A stretch of DNA of 64,000 nucleotides. Source: Collinsella aerofaciens. Its GTDB lineage: Bacteria > Actinomycetota > Coriobacteriia > Coriobacteriales > Coriobacteriaceae. The notes beneath the pieces were generated by a model. That model was not told the origin of the DNA. It searched no databases and saw only the letters and a list, made by a program, of their open reading frames with translations. The DNA is taken from assembly GCF_009876115.1 (NCBI RefSeq), contig NZ_WWSY01000008.1:1-64000 (forward strand). Direction: 5' to 3'. Both the position numbers and the translations under genes were made by a program. Positions 1 to 7,811 of this stretch are shown piece after piece. Each line of letters opens with the position of its first letter. The first letter of the stretch is position 1.

Positions 1-12
1 GGGTATCGGGTT

Positions 13-48
13 CCCACATTCATCCGCACATGTGCGGATGAATGTGGG
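13..48. repeat. Perfect 36-bp palindrome
   Basis: Two 18-bp arms (CCCACATTCATCCGCACA and its reverse complement) meet with no spacer. The flanks GGGTATCGGGTT on the left and GTGTTCGG on the right resemble the core next to the inverted repeat at 36.1 kb (GTGTTCGGGGGTATCGGGTT). This may therefore be the edge of another member of that family, cut by the window start. Confidence 0.7.
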
Positions 49-113
49 AGGTGTTCGGATAAAGTTGATAATCAAGGCTGTCCCTTTTTGGCAGGTTTCA
101 GGGTGACAAGGGC

Positions 114-142
114 TTGCACTTTAGCATGCGACAGCGGATAAT
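114..142 (+). promoter_or_regulatory. Sigma-70-type promoter of the DAHP synthase gene
   Basis: TTGCAC at 114-119 and GATAAT at 137-142 are separated by 17 bp, the optimal spacing, and lie about 50 bp upstream of the start codon at 194. No obvious tryptophan or tyrosine leader peptide follows. Confidence 0.5.
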
Positions 143-193
143 GCCGTGCATTCGACAATTCACGCTTTGACTTATTTGATTGAGGAGGTCCCT

Positions 194-1225
194 ATGGCCA
201 TGGAATTTAAACGCAAGCTGCCAATCCCCATGGAGATCCGCAAGGAAATGCCGCTTTCCGCCGAGCTTACCGCCAAAAAGCAGGCATTCGACGCCGAGGT
301 CGCCAAGGTCTTTACCGGCGAGGACGCACGCAAGGTGCTCATCATCGGCCCGTGCTCTGCCGACCGCGAGGACTCGGTGCTTGAGTACATGAACCGACTG
401 GCCAAGGTCGCCGAGGAGGTCAAGGACAAGCTCATCATCATTCCGCGCGTCTATACCAATAAGCCGCGCACCAAAGGCACCGGCTACAAGGGCCTGCTGC
501 ACAACCCCGACCCCGAGGCGCCCGATGACCTGCTCGAAGGCGTTAAGGCCATCCGCCACATGCACCTGCGCGTCATCGAGGAGACTGGCTTCTTTACCGC
601 CGACGAGATGCTCTATCCGTCCAACTACCAGTACCTCGTTGACCTGCTGAGCTACGTTGCCGTGGGCGCGCGCTCGGTCGAAAACCAGGAGCATCGCCTG
701 GTGTCGAGCGGCATTTCGGTGCCCGTCGGCATGAAGAACCCCACCGCCGGTTCCACCACCGTCATGCTCAACTCCATCTACGCCGCCCAGGCACATCAGA
801 GCTTCATCTTCCGCAACTGGGAGGTTGAGTGCGACGGCAATCCGCTCGCGCACGCCGTCATGCGTGGCTACATCGGCCTCGACGGCCGCACTTATCCCAA
901 CTACCACTACGAGCACCTGGAGCGCCTGGCCGAGCGCTATACCGAGCACGCCGGCTATGCCAATCCCGCAGCGGTCATCGACTGCAACCACGACAACTCG
1001 GGCAAGCGTCCGCTGGAGCAGTATCGCATTTGCAAGGAGGTGCTCGACAGTTGCCGCCGCAACGAGTCCATCTCCAAGCTGGTCAAGGGCTTTATGATCG
1101 AGTCTTACCTTGAGGACGGCAACCAGCCGGTCGATGGCTGCGTCTTTGGCAAGTCGATCACCGACCCGTGCCTGGGCTGGGAAAAGACCGACTACCTCAT
1201 CCACGAGATCGCGGAGCGGGTTTAG
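194..1225 (+). CDS. aroG: 3-deoxy-7-phosphoheptulonate (DAHP) synthase, class I (AroG type)
   Basis: First step of the shikimate pathway: phosphoenolpyruvate plus erythrose-4-phosphate gives DAHP in the cytoplasm. The 343-aa length fits the AroG/AroF/AroH family. Family motifs are all visible: IIGPCSADR, YTNKPRTKGTGYKG (substrate Arg and Lys), GARSVENQEHR, GMKNPT, DCNHDNSGK and the late MIESYLEDGNQ. The ATG at 194 is chosen over one at 146 because GAGGAGGT lies 5 bp before it. The gene stands alone, with its own promoter and a downstream hairpin. Which aromatic amino acid inhibits it cannot be told from the sequence. Confidence 0.93.
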   Translation: MAMEFKRKLPIPMEIRKEMPLSAELTAKKQAFDAEVAKVFTGEDARKVLIIGPCSADREDSVLEYMNRLAKVAEEVKDKLIIIPRVYTNKPRTKGTGYKGLLHNPDPEAPDDLLEGVKAIRHMHLRVIEETGFFTADEMLYPSNYQYLVDLLSYVAVGARSVENQEHRLVSSGISVPVGMKNPTAGSTTVMLNSIYAAQAHQSFIFRNWEVECDGNPLAHAVMRGYIGLDGRTYPNYHYEHLERLAERYTEHAGYANPAAVIDCNHDNSGKRPLEQYRICKEVLDSCRRNESISKLVKGFMIESYLEDGNQPVDGCVFGKSITDPCLGWEKTDYLIHEIAERV

Positions 1226-1236
1226 TTACGCGGGCC

Positions 1237-1321
1237 GCATTTGGACAATCTGACGTTCAACTTCAAGGGCGCGACCAGAAGGTCAGCGCCCTTTCGTTTC
1301 ACGTCACCTTGTCTCAAATGC
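1237..1321. repeat. Nested-hairpin intergenic repeat, copy C (also a possible aroG terminator)
   Basis: The outer stem is GCATTTGGACAA with TTGTCTCAAATGC. Inside are the arms TCTGACGTTCAA and TTTCACGTCACC, shared with the copy at 18.5 kb. At the centre is a hairpin, AAGGGCGC/GCGCCCTT (1265-1293), with tip GACCAGAAGGTCA. The same tip, including its extra A, occurs in the repeat at 33.4 kb on a different stem. It directly follows aroG. Confidence 0.7.
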
Positions 1322-1420
1322 GACCCGGTCGCTGTCCGTCCTCTACCTGCGGCGTTGTCTTACTCCGGATGCGGCAGTTAGGGACGTTCCTTTTCTGCCG
1401 GCAGTCTGGGACATTCCTTG

Positions 1421-1482
1421 GGGTAGTCGTTGGGGACGCTCTTGTTTGACCAGTCGTTTAAGAACGTCCCCAACGACTACCC
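1421..1482. repeat. GGGGACG-type inverted repeat, copy 1
   Basis: The arms are GGGTAGTCGTTGGGGACG and its complement, around a loop with GACCAGTCGTTT. Related copies are at 31139-31200 (full) and 55706-55736 (one arm). The preceding 1371-1420 holds a similar but degenerate block (GGGACGTTCC, GGGACATTCC). Confidence 0.7.
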
Positions 1483-1632
1483 AGAATGAGAGTGTCCGAA
1501 AATCCGCCCTCATTCCTTCTTAGGGCCCTCCGTCCCCGAGGTATCGTGGCTCGTCTGCCGAATGATTGATGCGGGCGCTCTGCGGCCATGTCACACTCAG
1601 AGGTGGCCTGACCCAACTTGGAAGGAGCCTCC

Positions 1633-2277
1633 ATGAGCCTTGACAACGTAACCCTGCGCGCCGCCACGCTCGATGACCTGGCCGGCATCGCCGCCATCTA
1701 CAACCAGCTGTGGTGCAACACGCTGCGCAACCGCGGCGACGTCGAAGCTGCCGATTTCTGCGCGCGCTTTAACATCGCCATGCAGCTGCAGCGCTCCCCC
1801 ATCGCACTCGTCGCCGAGACCGAGGGCCGCATTATCGCCGCCTGCTGCATCGGCATCTTCGAGGACGGCAAGCCGCGCACCAATCCCACGTGGGAGCCCT
1901 GCTATAACGAGATGTTCGCCCAGGCAACCGAGATGGCAAAGACCGCCGATGCCAAGCTCGAGGGCTCGCTCTTTGGAGACAGCCGCGAAAAGGCCACAGC
2001 GGATCGCTTTGCCGCCACAGGCAACGAATATGCCCAGGGTCAGCTCAACTTGATTATCATTGTGCCTGAATGGCAGGGCAAGGGACTCGGCCGCGAGCTC
2101 ATCGACCTTGCGCGCGCCGAGCTCGCCAAGGCAGGCTGCACCAAATTCTTTCTGATGAGCGACTGCAACTCCGACTGGCAGTTTTACGAGCACCTCAACA
2201 TGAAGCGCATCCTAGAGGACCACAGCCAAGACACCGGTGACGGATTTATCGTCTATATGTACGGAGGCACGCTCTAA
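1633..2277 (+). CDS. GNAT-family N-acetyltransferase
   Basis: Predicted to transfer an acetyl group from acetyl-CoA to an unknown amine. The 214-aa protein begins like a GNAT domain (VTLRAATLDDLAGIAAIYNQ) and carries the acetyl-CoA pyrophosphate-binding loop VPEWQGKGLGRELIDLA (Q-x-x-G-x-G) at about residues 145-160. It ends with DWQFYEHLNMKRI, the usual motif B region. The insert between strands 3 and 4 (around residues 75-140) is longer than in minimal GNATs. GGAAGGA precedes the ATG at 1633. It appears monocistronic, and the substrate is not predictable. Confidence 0.85.
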   Translation: MSLDNVTLRAATLDDLAGIAAIYNQLWCNTLRNRGDVEAADFCARFNIAMQLQRSPIALVAETEGRIIAACCIGIFEDGKPRTNPTWEPCYNEMFAQATEMAKTADAKLEGSLFGDSREKATADRFAATGNEYAQGQLNLIIIVPEWQGKGLGRELIDLARAELAKAGCTKFFLMSDCNSDWQFYEHLNMKRILEDHSQDTGDGFIVYMYGGTL

Positions 2278-2359
2278 GTACCCCTTCAATCAAGGTGCGC
2301 CGGGCACCCGGCCCTTGGCCTCTGCCCAGGAATACCCCAGGGGGCCGGACCGCCCGTCC

Positions 2360-3910
2360 CTAAACCTGCCCGACAGCGCGATATCTCGTCGCCCGAGCGC
2401 GCCCCTCTTTAACGAGTGCGCCTTCCTCAAGCAAACCGTTGATAACCCGCAGCGTCACGTCGCGCCCAGTTCCCAGAGCGTCCGAAGCATCCTGGCGCGT
2501 AAAACCGCGGGGCCGCTCAAGGGCAAAGCGAATCAAGGCGCGAGCGTATCCACCACGTCGCTCGTCCGAGACATCCTGTAGCATCGCGGACGCCTTGCAC
2601 GCAACATCAAAGCCAAGCTCCTCCACGAGCTTGGCACGCACCTCGTGGCCGCAGTCGCCATTCATCGACACGTGCCCCTCTCGCTGCGCTCGCACGGATG
2701 CAAACGCCTGCGAAACATCGGGCGGCAGCGCCCCTTCCCGCTCGAGCTGCTCATAATCGCTGTAATCCCCACGCAAGTTGGGACCGCTATTGCCACGAGG
2801 CGTCAGATAGGAATTGCGCACGGCGTTGACGTTGGGCAGCGACAACCTAAACATTGCAGGGTAGGCGCAGACCTCGGGTTCCAACCCTTCTGCCTCATAG
2901 AGCGCACGGATCCCCTTGAGGCCCGTTCCAAACGCCTCAACCATCCCCAGACGCAAAAAGAGCAGTTGCAGCTTTGGATTCCGAGCGTCCGAGCCGCCCG
3001 CAAGCGCCTCCTCGACGCTGATGTGCTGCGGCCCTCCCGCATTGGTAAATTCAAGCGCCGTACGGCTCATCTTGATAAGAGACGCCACCGAAGATTCGTA
3101 GTCGCGATGGATAAACAGGTTCAGAATTCCCTCTCGAACAGCCTCGCGGGGATAGTCGTCCTTATCTATGCGATCGAGCCTTCCCGGCACAAAGTACATA
3201 CGCGTTGCGTTCGATATATTGAGGAACCGTTCGATATCCTCTATCTGCCTGAAGATCGAGCCCTCGCCATCCTGGCGGTCGATAAACTCGGTATACGCAT
3301 CGTCGTTGAAGAGGCCAGCGCGGACTGCAAAGGGGTTTTGGTCAGAGACCAGCAGTGCCAAATTGGTGTAAAAGCCCAGCTCATCGATAAGGCCGAGATT
3401 CTTTTGAGAGGTTTGGTCAAACGTAATCTCCGCGCGCCTAAAGACCCGCTCGGCTTCAAAAAACGTCAAGCTCTGTTCATGAGAGCGCGCGGTCTCAAAA
3501 TAATCGCCGTCGGTGCGCTTGATCATCGAGCGGATCTGGGCCATCTCGATGGGCACGTTGGCAGGACCTAGGCGCCGATATACCCCGGCGGGAACAAATC
3601 CCTTCGAGCACAGGCAGTACGGCTTGTGAGGACCCGCTTCCACCTCGATTTTCACCAACGCTGCGCCATCGATGTCCAATGCGGAGACCGTCGTGATTTC
3701 AGAAACGTCGGGATACACGCCATCGGTTATTGCATTAGAGCATTGAAGCATGGTGGCATCGATATCGTCCACGCCGACGATGCTGCCAAAATCGTCGATT
3801 CCGATATACAAGGTACCGCCATTCGAATTGGCAAACGCCACCACAGCTTTGAGCAGCTTAGGGGTAAATGTGCACTTGAACTCCACGGTCTCACTTTCAA
3901 CAAGCTGCAT
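2360..3910 (-). CDS. AlbA_2 (Schlafen-type) and HATPase_c_4 domain protein, putative transcriptional regulator
   Basis: This 516-aa protein has the usual layout of bacterial AlbA_2 regulators. The N-terminal AlbA_2 domain (about 1-115) includes ESETVEFK and NSNGGTLYIGIDDFG. The middle HATPase_c_4-like region has YPREAVREGILNLFIHRDYE near residue 260, followed by FTNAGGP, ARNPKL and EAFGTGLKGI. The C-terminus looks like a winged helix (FTRQDASDALGTGRDVTLRVINGLLEEGALV). Such proteins are thought to bind nucleic acid; few have known targets. A GGGGG ribosome site favours the ATG at 3910 over one at 3925. Direct repeats just upstream suggest autoregulation. Confidence 0.85.
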   Translation of the reverse strand: MQLVESETVEFKCTFTPKLLKAVVAFANSNGGTLYIGIDDFGSIVGVDDIDATMLQCSNAITDGVYPDVSEITTVSALDIDGAALVKIEVEAGPHKPYCLCSKGFVPAGVYRRLGPANVPIEMAQIRSMIKRTDGDYFETARSHEQSLTFFEAERVFRRAEITFDQTSQKNLGLIDELGFYTNLALLVSDQNPFAVRAGLFNDDAYTEFIDRQDGEGSIFRQIEDIERFLNISNATRMYFVPGRLDRIDKDDYPREAVREGILNLFIHRDYESSVASLIKMSRTALEFTNAGGPQHISVEEALAGGSDARNPKLQLLFLRLGMVEAFGTGLKGIRALYEAEGLEPEVCAYPAMFRLSLPNVNAVRNSYLTPRGNSGPNLRGDYSDYEQLEREGALPPDVSQAFASVRAQREGHVSMNGDCGHEVRAKLVEELGFDVACKASAMLQDVSDERRGGYARALIRFALERPRGFTRQDASDALGTGRDVTLRVINGLLEEGALVKEGRARATRYRAVGQV

Positions 3911-3927
3911 GCTACCCCCTATCATCG

Positions 3928-3960
3928 ACTATCGACGATTCTAGACCAACTATCGACGAT
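3928..3960. promoter_or_regulatory. Direct repeat upstream of the AlbA_2 gene, candidate operator
   Basis: ACTATCGACGAT occurs at 3928-3939 and 3949-3960, exactly 21 bp (two helical turns) apart, just before the AlbA_2 gene. Phased direct repeats are typical of cooperative repressor binding. Confidence 0.5.
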
Positions 3961-4025
3961 AAGCAAGGCCCCTGGTACCCTCGCTTAGACCCGAGTGCCC
4001 GCGTGCAACGCTGCCCGCCGCACGC

Positions 4026-4059
4026 AAAAGGGCCCGCCAGCGTGTGCGCCAGCGGGCCC
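4026..4059 (-). terminator. Terminator of the first agmatine deiminase gene
   Basis: GGGCCCGC and GCGGGCCC form a GC-rich stem (4030-4059), followed on the minus strand by TTTT. Confidence 0.75.
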
Positions 4060-4099
4060 CAGGTCATATCGACACTACCCCGTGTGCCTGCAACCGCCT

Positions 4100-5221
4100 C
4101 TACTTGCAGCGCGCCTTGGGCTGCTGCTGGGTGATGCAGTGAATGTTGCCGCCGCCGTAAATAACCTCGCGAGTCATGATACCGATGACTTCACGGTCCG
4201 GATAAGCAGCCTGGATATCCTTGAGCGCCTGGGCGTCATTGGGATCGCCGAACTGCGGTACAAGCACTGCGCCGTTGATGGGCAGGAAGTTGAGGTAGCT
4301 GGGCTCAAAGGCGTCCTCGGGAGTACGCGGCAGCACGCCCTCGACGGGGTCAATCGTGCTGGCCTCCTCTTCGGTCATATATACCGAGGTCGCAGGCATA
4401 ATCACCTTGTGGATCTTGAGCTTGCGGCCACGGGCATCCGTCGTCTCGGAAAGCGTCTTATACGCCTCTTGGCACTCCTTGTAGAACTTATGGTTGGGAT
4501 CATCGGTCCACATGCAGCAGACCTCGCCGGGCGCACTAAAGCATGCGACGTCGTCCACGTGCCCGTTGGTCTCAAACGGGTCGATGCCATCCTTGATCCA
4601 AATGACCTTCTCGATGCCCAGGTACTCGGCAAGCTTCTCCTCGATCTGCTCCTTGGTGTACTGGGGGTTGCGGTCCTCATTGAGCAGGCACATCTCGGTG
4701 GTCACCACGGTGCCCTGGCCGTCGCAGTTAAACGAGCCGCCCTCGAGGATGTAGTCCTCGGGACGATAGCGGTTGACCTGCTCGAGCTGTGCCACCTGCA
4801 AGCCGATGCTCGCATCCTTGTCCCACGGGAAATACAGACCGTCGATAAAGCCGCCATACGCGTTAAAGTGGAAGTGCGAGAGTGCCACGTCGCCCTTGTC
4901 GTTGACAAGGAACGCCGGGCCGGGATCGCGAATCCAGCTGTCGTTGTACTCCATGTGGATAACGCGCACGTTCTCAACGCCGTCGAAGATCTCACACACC
5001 GCGGGGAAGTCTTCGGTGTTGACGCCCACAGTGATGGGCTGAAAACGTGCAACGGTCTTGATGATCTCGGTGAAGACCTTCTGCGCCGGCTTGGCACCGC
5101 AGCGCCACACATCCGAGCGATGCGGCCACAAAATCCAGGTGCGCTCCTGCTCTTCGTACTCGCCGGGCATGTAGAATCCGTCCTTCTTTGGCGTAGACTC
5201 GCTCTCGTAAATGGTCTTCAT
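4100..5221 (-). CDS. aguA: Agmatine deiminase
   Basis: Hydrolyses agmatine to N-carbamoylputrescine and ammonia. The 373-aa length is normal for the family. The fold belongs to the guanidino-modifying enzymes (PAD_porph family). Visible motifs are WPHRSDVWR, the region EYNDSWIRDPGP with its catalytic acidic residues, SHFHFNAYGG, ILEGGSFNCDG, TNGHVDDVACF with the catalytic His, and the terminal GGGNIHCITQQ with the nucleophilic Cys. All catalytic positions look intact. It is transcribed away from the LuxR gene at 5403. A second, diverged copy is at 13016-14221. Confidence 0.95.
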   Translation of the reverse strand: MKTIYESESTPKKDGFYMPGEYEEQERTWILWPHRSDVWRCGAKPAQKVFTEIIKTVARFQPITVGVNTEDFPAVCEIFDGVENVRVIHMEYNDSWIRDPGPAFLVNDKGDVALSHFHFNAYGGFIDGLYFPWDKDASIGLQVAQLEQVNRYRPEDYILEGGSFNCDGQGTVVTTEMCLLNEDRNPQYTKEQIEEKLAEYLGIEKVIWIKDGIDPFETNGHVDDVACFSAPGEVCCMWTDDPNHKFYKECQEAYKTLSETTDARGRKLKIHKVIMPATSVYMTEEEASTIDPVEGVLPRTPEDAFEPSYLNFLPINGAVLVPQFGDPNDAQALKDIQAAYPDREVIGIMTREVIYGGGNIHCITQQQPKARCK

Positions 5222-5402
5222 GTTGGCTCCTAACGATATGGACGACCCTTTGTGATGACGGCCCCATTGTGCGGCTCCGGAAGCCCACTCTCAATGGGCC
5301 TAGGGGACCCTTTCGCCACCCAAAAGGACACCGTTCACTGACCTAAAGTTCTAGTGGCGCGCGAGACGTGTCATACTGACAAAGCCGCATGAAAGGACAT
5401 CC
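5222..5402. promoter_or_regulatory. Divergent promoter region, aguA and luxR-type gene
   Basis: This 181-bp divergent region contains ACCGTTCAC at 5330-5338, a motif seen in eight further promoter sites of the window. A GAAAGGA ribosome site serves the rightward gene. Confidence 0.5.
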
Positions 5403-6203
5403 ATGACCAATACCACGCATACCCGCTTTAACCCCGATGAGATCCACGGGAGCCGCTGGTCCGCCCTCAACGAATGCGCCTTATGGATTCATGGCTGCGA
5501 CGACTTCGCCACGCTTCAAGCCGGGCTTCTTGATAGAGTTAATCAGGTGATATCGCACCGGGCCTCGATGTTTGATATCGCACGCGCCGGCACACACGGA
5601 CAGACAGAATTCGTAAGCCCCGTTGCCCGTGGCATGGCAGAAGACCAGCTCGAGAGCTACTACGAACGCTATGCCGCCTTTGACTACACCCTTTGGAGCT
5701 TTGACGTTCACAACGTGCATGTTTATCGCGACCTGGACCTTGTGGATGTCGAGCGCCGCAACGCAACGCCCATCTATCAGGAGTGGATGAAGCCGCTCGG
5801 CATCTACTATGGCTGCACTGCCACGCTCGCGCACGGGAGCACATCCCTGGGGTCGCTCACGCTGTTTCGCGCACGAGAAGCGGGGGATTTTTCGGACGAA
5901 GAGCTCGAAGCCCTACGCCAGCTCGCGCGGCACCTGAGCCTGCGCCTGTACGGGATCCTTGCGCAGAGCACCGCACAGCAAGCTTGCGAGAACCCCTTAG
6001 AGGCGCTCATCAGCGAGCTCGAAGTCCTCCCCCGCGAGGCAGAGGTGCTCAAGATGATGCTTGCCGGCAAGACCAACCGCGAAATGGCCGAGGAGCTCTA
6101 TATCTCGGAGTCGACCGTAAAAAAGCATGTCAACGCCCTCTATCACAAGCTCGGCGTCAAAAACCGCCTGGGCCTCATGGCATTGGTTCGAGAACAATCA
6201 TAA
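5403..6203 (+). CDS. LuxR-family transcriptional regulator (soluble, N-terminal sensor-like domain)
   Basis: A 266-aa regulator. The C-terminal LuxR helix-turn-helix (about residues 200-262) is clear: LPREAEVLKMMLAGKTNREMAEE, then YISESTVKKHVNALYHKLGVKNR. The N-terminal 190 residues look like a GAF or autoinducer-binding type ligand domain (GSLTLFRAREAGDFSDEELEAL), with no transmembrane segment. The divergent position makes the adjacent aguA a likely target. A GAAAGGA site lies 6 bp before the ATG. The ligand is unknown; agmatine is only a guess from context. Confidence 0.85.
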   Translation: MTNTTHTRFNPDEIHGSRWSALNECALWIHGCDDFATLQAGLLDRVNQVISHRASMFDIARAGTHGQTEFVSPVARGMAEDQLESYYERYAAFDYTLWSFDVHNVHVYRDLDLVDVERRNATPIYQEWMKPLGIYYGCTATLAHGSTSLGSLTLFRAREAGDFSDEELEALRQLARHLSLRLYGILAQSTAQQACENPLEALISELEVLPREAEVLKMMLAGKTNREMAEELYISESTVKKHVNALYHKLGVKNRLGLMALVREQS

Positions 6204-6264
6204 GCCGGCCTTTAATTTGAAAGTAGCGCTGGTAGATTGCCTATTTGAACCTCGTTGCAAAGAA

Positions 6265-6297
6265 CCGCCGCAGACGCCTTGGGAGCATCTGCGGCGG
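6265..6297. terminator. Bidirectional terminator-like hairpin between luxR and MATE genes
   Basis: CCGCCGCAGA and TCTGCGGCGG form a 10-bp stem between convergent genes. Runs of T are short on both strands. Confidence 0.5.
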
Positions 6298-6341
6298 CTT
6301 GCATTAAACAGTCGCTGTCATGTGTCGCAAGCGCGCGTTGG

Positions 6342-7724
6342 CTACGCGGGAAGCCCGCTCAGGCGCTTGGACTCGTGCGCGGCGAGCGCAATGGAGATGA
6401 TGCCGGTAATGGCGTCGGCCACCACCAGGGCGATCCACACGCCCTCAACACCCATCATGTTGCCGAGGAGGTACATAAGCGGCACCGAGCAGATCACATA
6501 GCGAAGCAGGCCGGTAAACGTGGCGACACCAACCTTCTCGACCGCCTGGAAATATATCGACATGGTCATGGCAAGATAGCCCAGGGCAACAGCCAGGATG
6601 ACGGTACGCGTGGCGTTGGCGGCAACCTCAACGAGCGCAGGATCGCTGCCGGCAAAGAAGGCGCACACCGGCGTGGCGGCAAGCCAGAGCGCGACGGTGA
6701 CCAGCGCCAGCGTCACAACCTGGTACTTAAGCGTGCAGGAGAGCGTCTCCTTAAGGCGTGCCCAAGCCTTTGCACCGGCGTTGAAGGCAGCGATGGGCTG
6801 CAGGCCATAGGAGAAGCACTGGGCAACCATCATGGTGATGTAGAGGATGTAGCCGTTGATCACGCCAAAGGCTGCGATGTAGAGCGAGCCCATGTCGCCG
6901 CCGAGCGAGCCCAAAAGCGAGTTGGCAACTGTGTTAAAGATAAAGGTCGCGCCCTGGACCAGGAAGAACGGGAAGCCGATCTTGAGGATCTGGCCGCAGA
7001 CGGCGAGGTCGAGCTTAAGGTCGGCCAGGCTAATCTGGAGCTGGGACTTTTTGCCCCCGATGAACCAGAAGATACCGATGGCCCAGATACCGATGGAAAG
7101 CCCGTAGTACACGCCGGCGCCCATAACGCCAAACTTGAGCACAAACGTGGAAAGCGCGAGCCAGCAGATGGCGACGATGGCCGAAACGGTCATGAGGTTG
7201 GCCTGAATCTGTACTTTCTCGTCCACACGCATCACAGCGGTGACCATCTGGCCAATGACCGTGAGCGGCAGCAGCACGGCGAAGGTGCGCACGCCGGCAA
7301 CGGTATCGGCCATGATGTCGGGCGTGGCGCCAAAGAATGCGCAGATGGGCTCGGTAAACACGGCCATCACCACAGCAAGCAGCACACTCACAATCGTGGT
7401 GAGCCAAAAGCCCTGGCTAAAAGCCTTGCTTGCGCCCTTAATGTCGCCGGCACCCAAAAGGTTGCCCACCACGGCGGGCACGCCGGTGCCAAACAGGTTG
7501 CCAAAGGCCAGGTTGATGTACTCGACCGACATGATGATCGAGACGCAGGCCAGGCCGTGGGCACCCAGGCCCCAACCCATCACGAGGCCCTCGAGGACCA
7601 CCATGATGATCTGGGCGAGCATGCCCTGGCCGGTGACGATGGTGTACTTACGCACCAGGCCGGGAATCGGTTGGGAGGCGAGCTCGCGCTCCTCTTCCAC
7701 GGCAGCGGTTACTTCTTCTGCCAT
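6342..7724 (-). CDS. MATE-family multidrug/metabolite efflux protein
   Basis: A 460-aa integral membrane protein with about 12 hydrophobic segments and the two-fold MATE layout, expected to export organic cations by Na+ or H+ antiport. Diagnostic stretches include FGTGVPAVVGNLLGAGD in the first half and YGLQPIAAFNAGAKAW in the second. The ATG at 7724 is preceded by GGAAAGGGGAG, so the upstream 26 codons of the open frame are not used. It lies downstream of the amidohydrolase on the same strand (87-bp gap) and may be cotranscribed. Confidence 0.88.
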   Translation of the reverse strand: MAEEVTAAVEEERELASQPIPGLVRKYTIVTGQGMLAQIIMVVLEGLVMGWGLGAHGLACVSIIMSVEYINLAFGNLFGTGVPAVVGNLLGAGDIKGASKAFSQGFWLTTIVSVLLAVVMAVFTEPICAFFGATPDIMADTVAGVRTFAVLLPLTVIGQMVTAVMRVDEKVQIQANLMTVSAIVAICWLALSTFVLKFGVMGAGVYYGLSIGIWAIGIFWFIGGKKSQLQISLADLKLDLAVCGQILKIGFPFFLVQGATFIFNTVANSLLGSLGGDMGSLYIAAFGVINGYILYITMMVAQCFSYGLQPIAAFNAGAKAWARLKETLSCTLKYQVVTLALVTVALWLAATPVCAFFAGSDPALVEVAANATRTVILAVALGYLAMTMSIYFQAVEKVGVATFTGLLRYVICSVPLMYLLGNMMGVEGVWIALVVADAITGIISIALAAHESKRLSGLPA

Positions 7725-7811
7725 TGTTCTCCCCTTTCCTTGAGAGAGTAGTGCTGAATGGATGTCAGGCGGCTGACAACTGGCGCCAAGCCGCCCGGCC
7801 AAGCGATGGCG

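Noticed and set aside
98..1204. 368-codon minus-strand frame opposite aroG
   Set aside because: It is the shadow of an intact DAHP synthase gene and encodes no recognisable motif.
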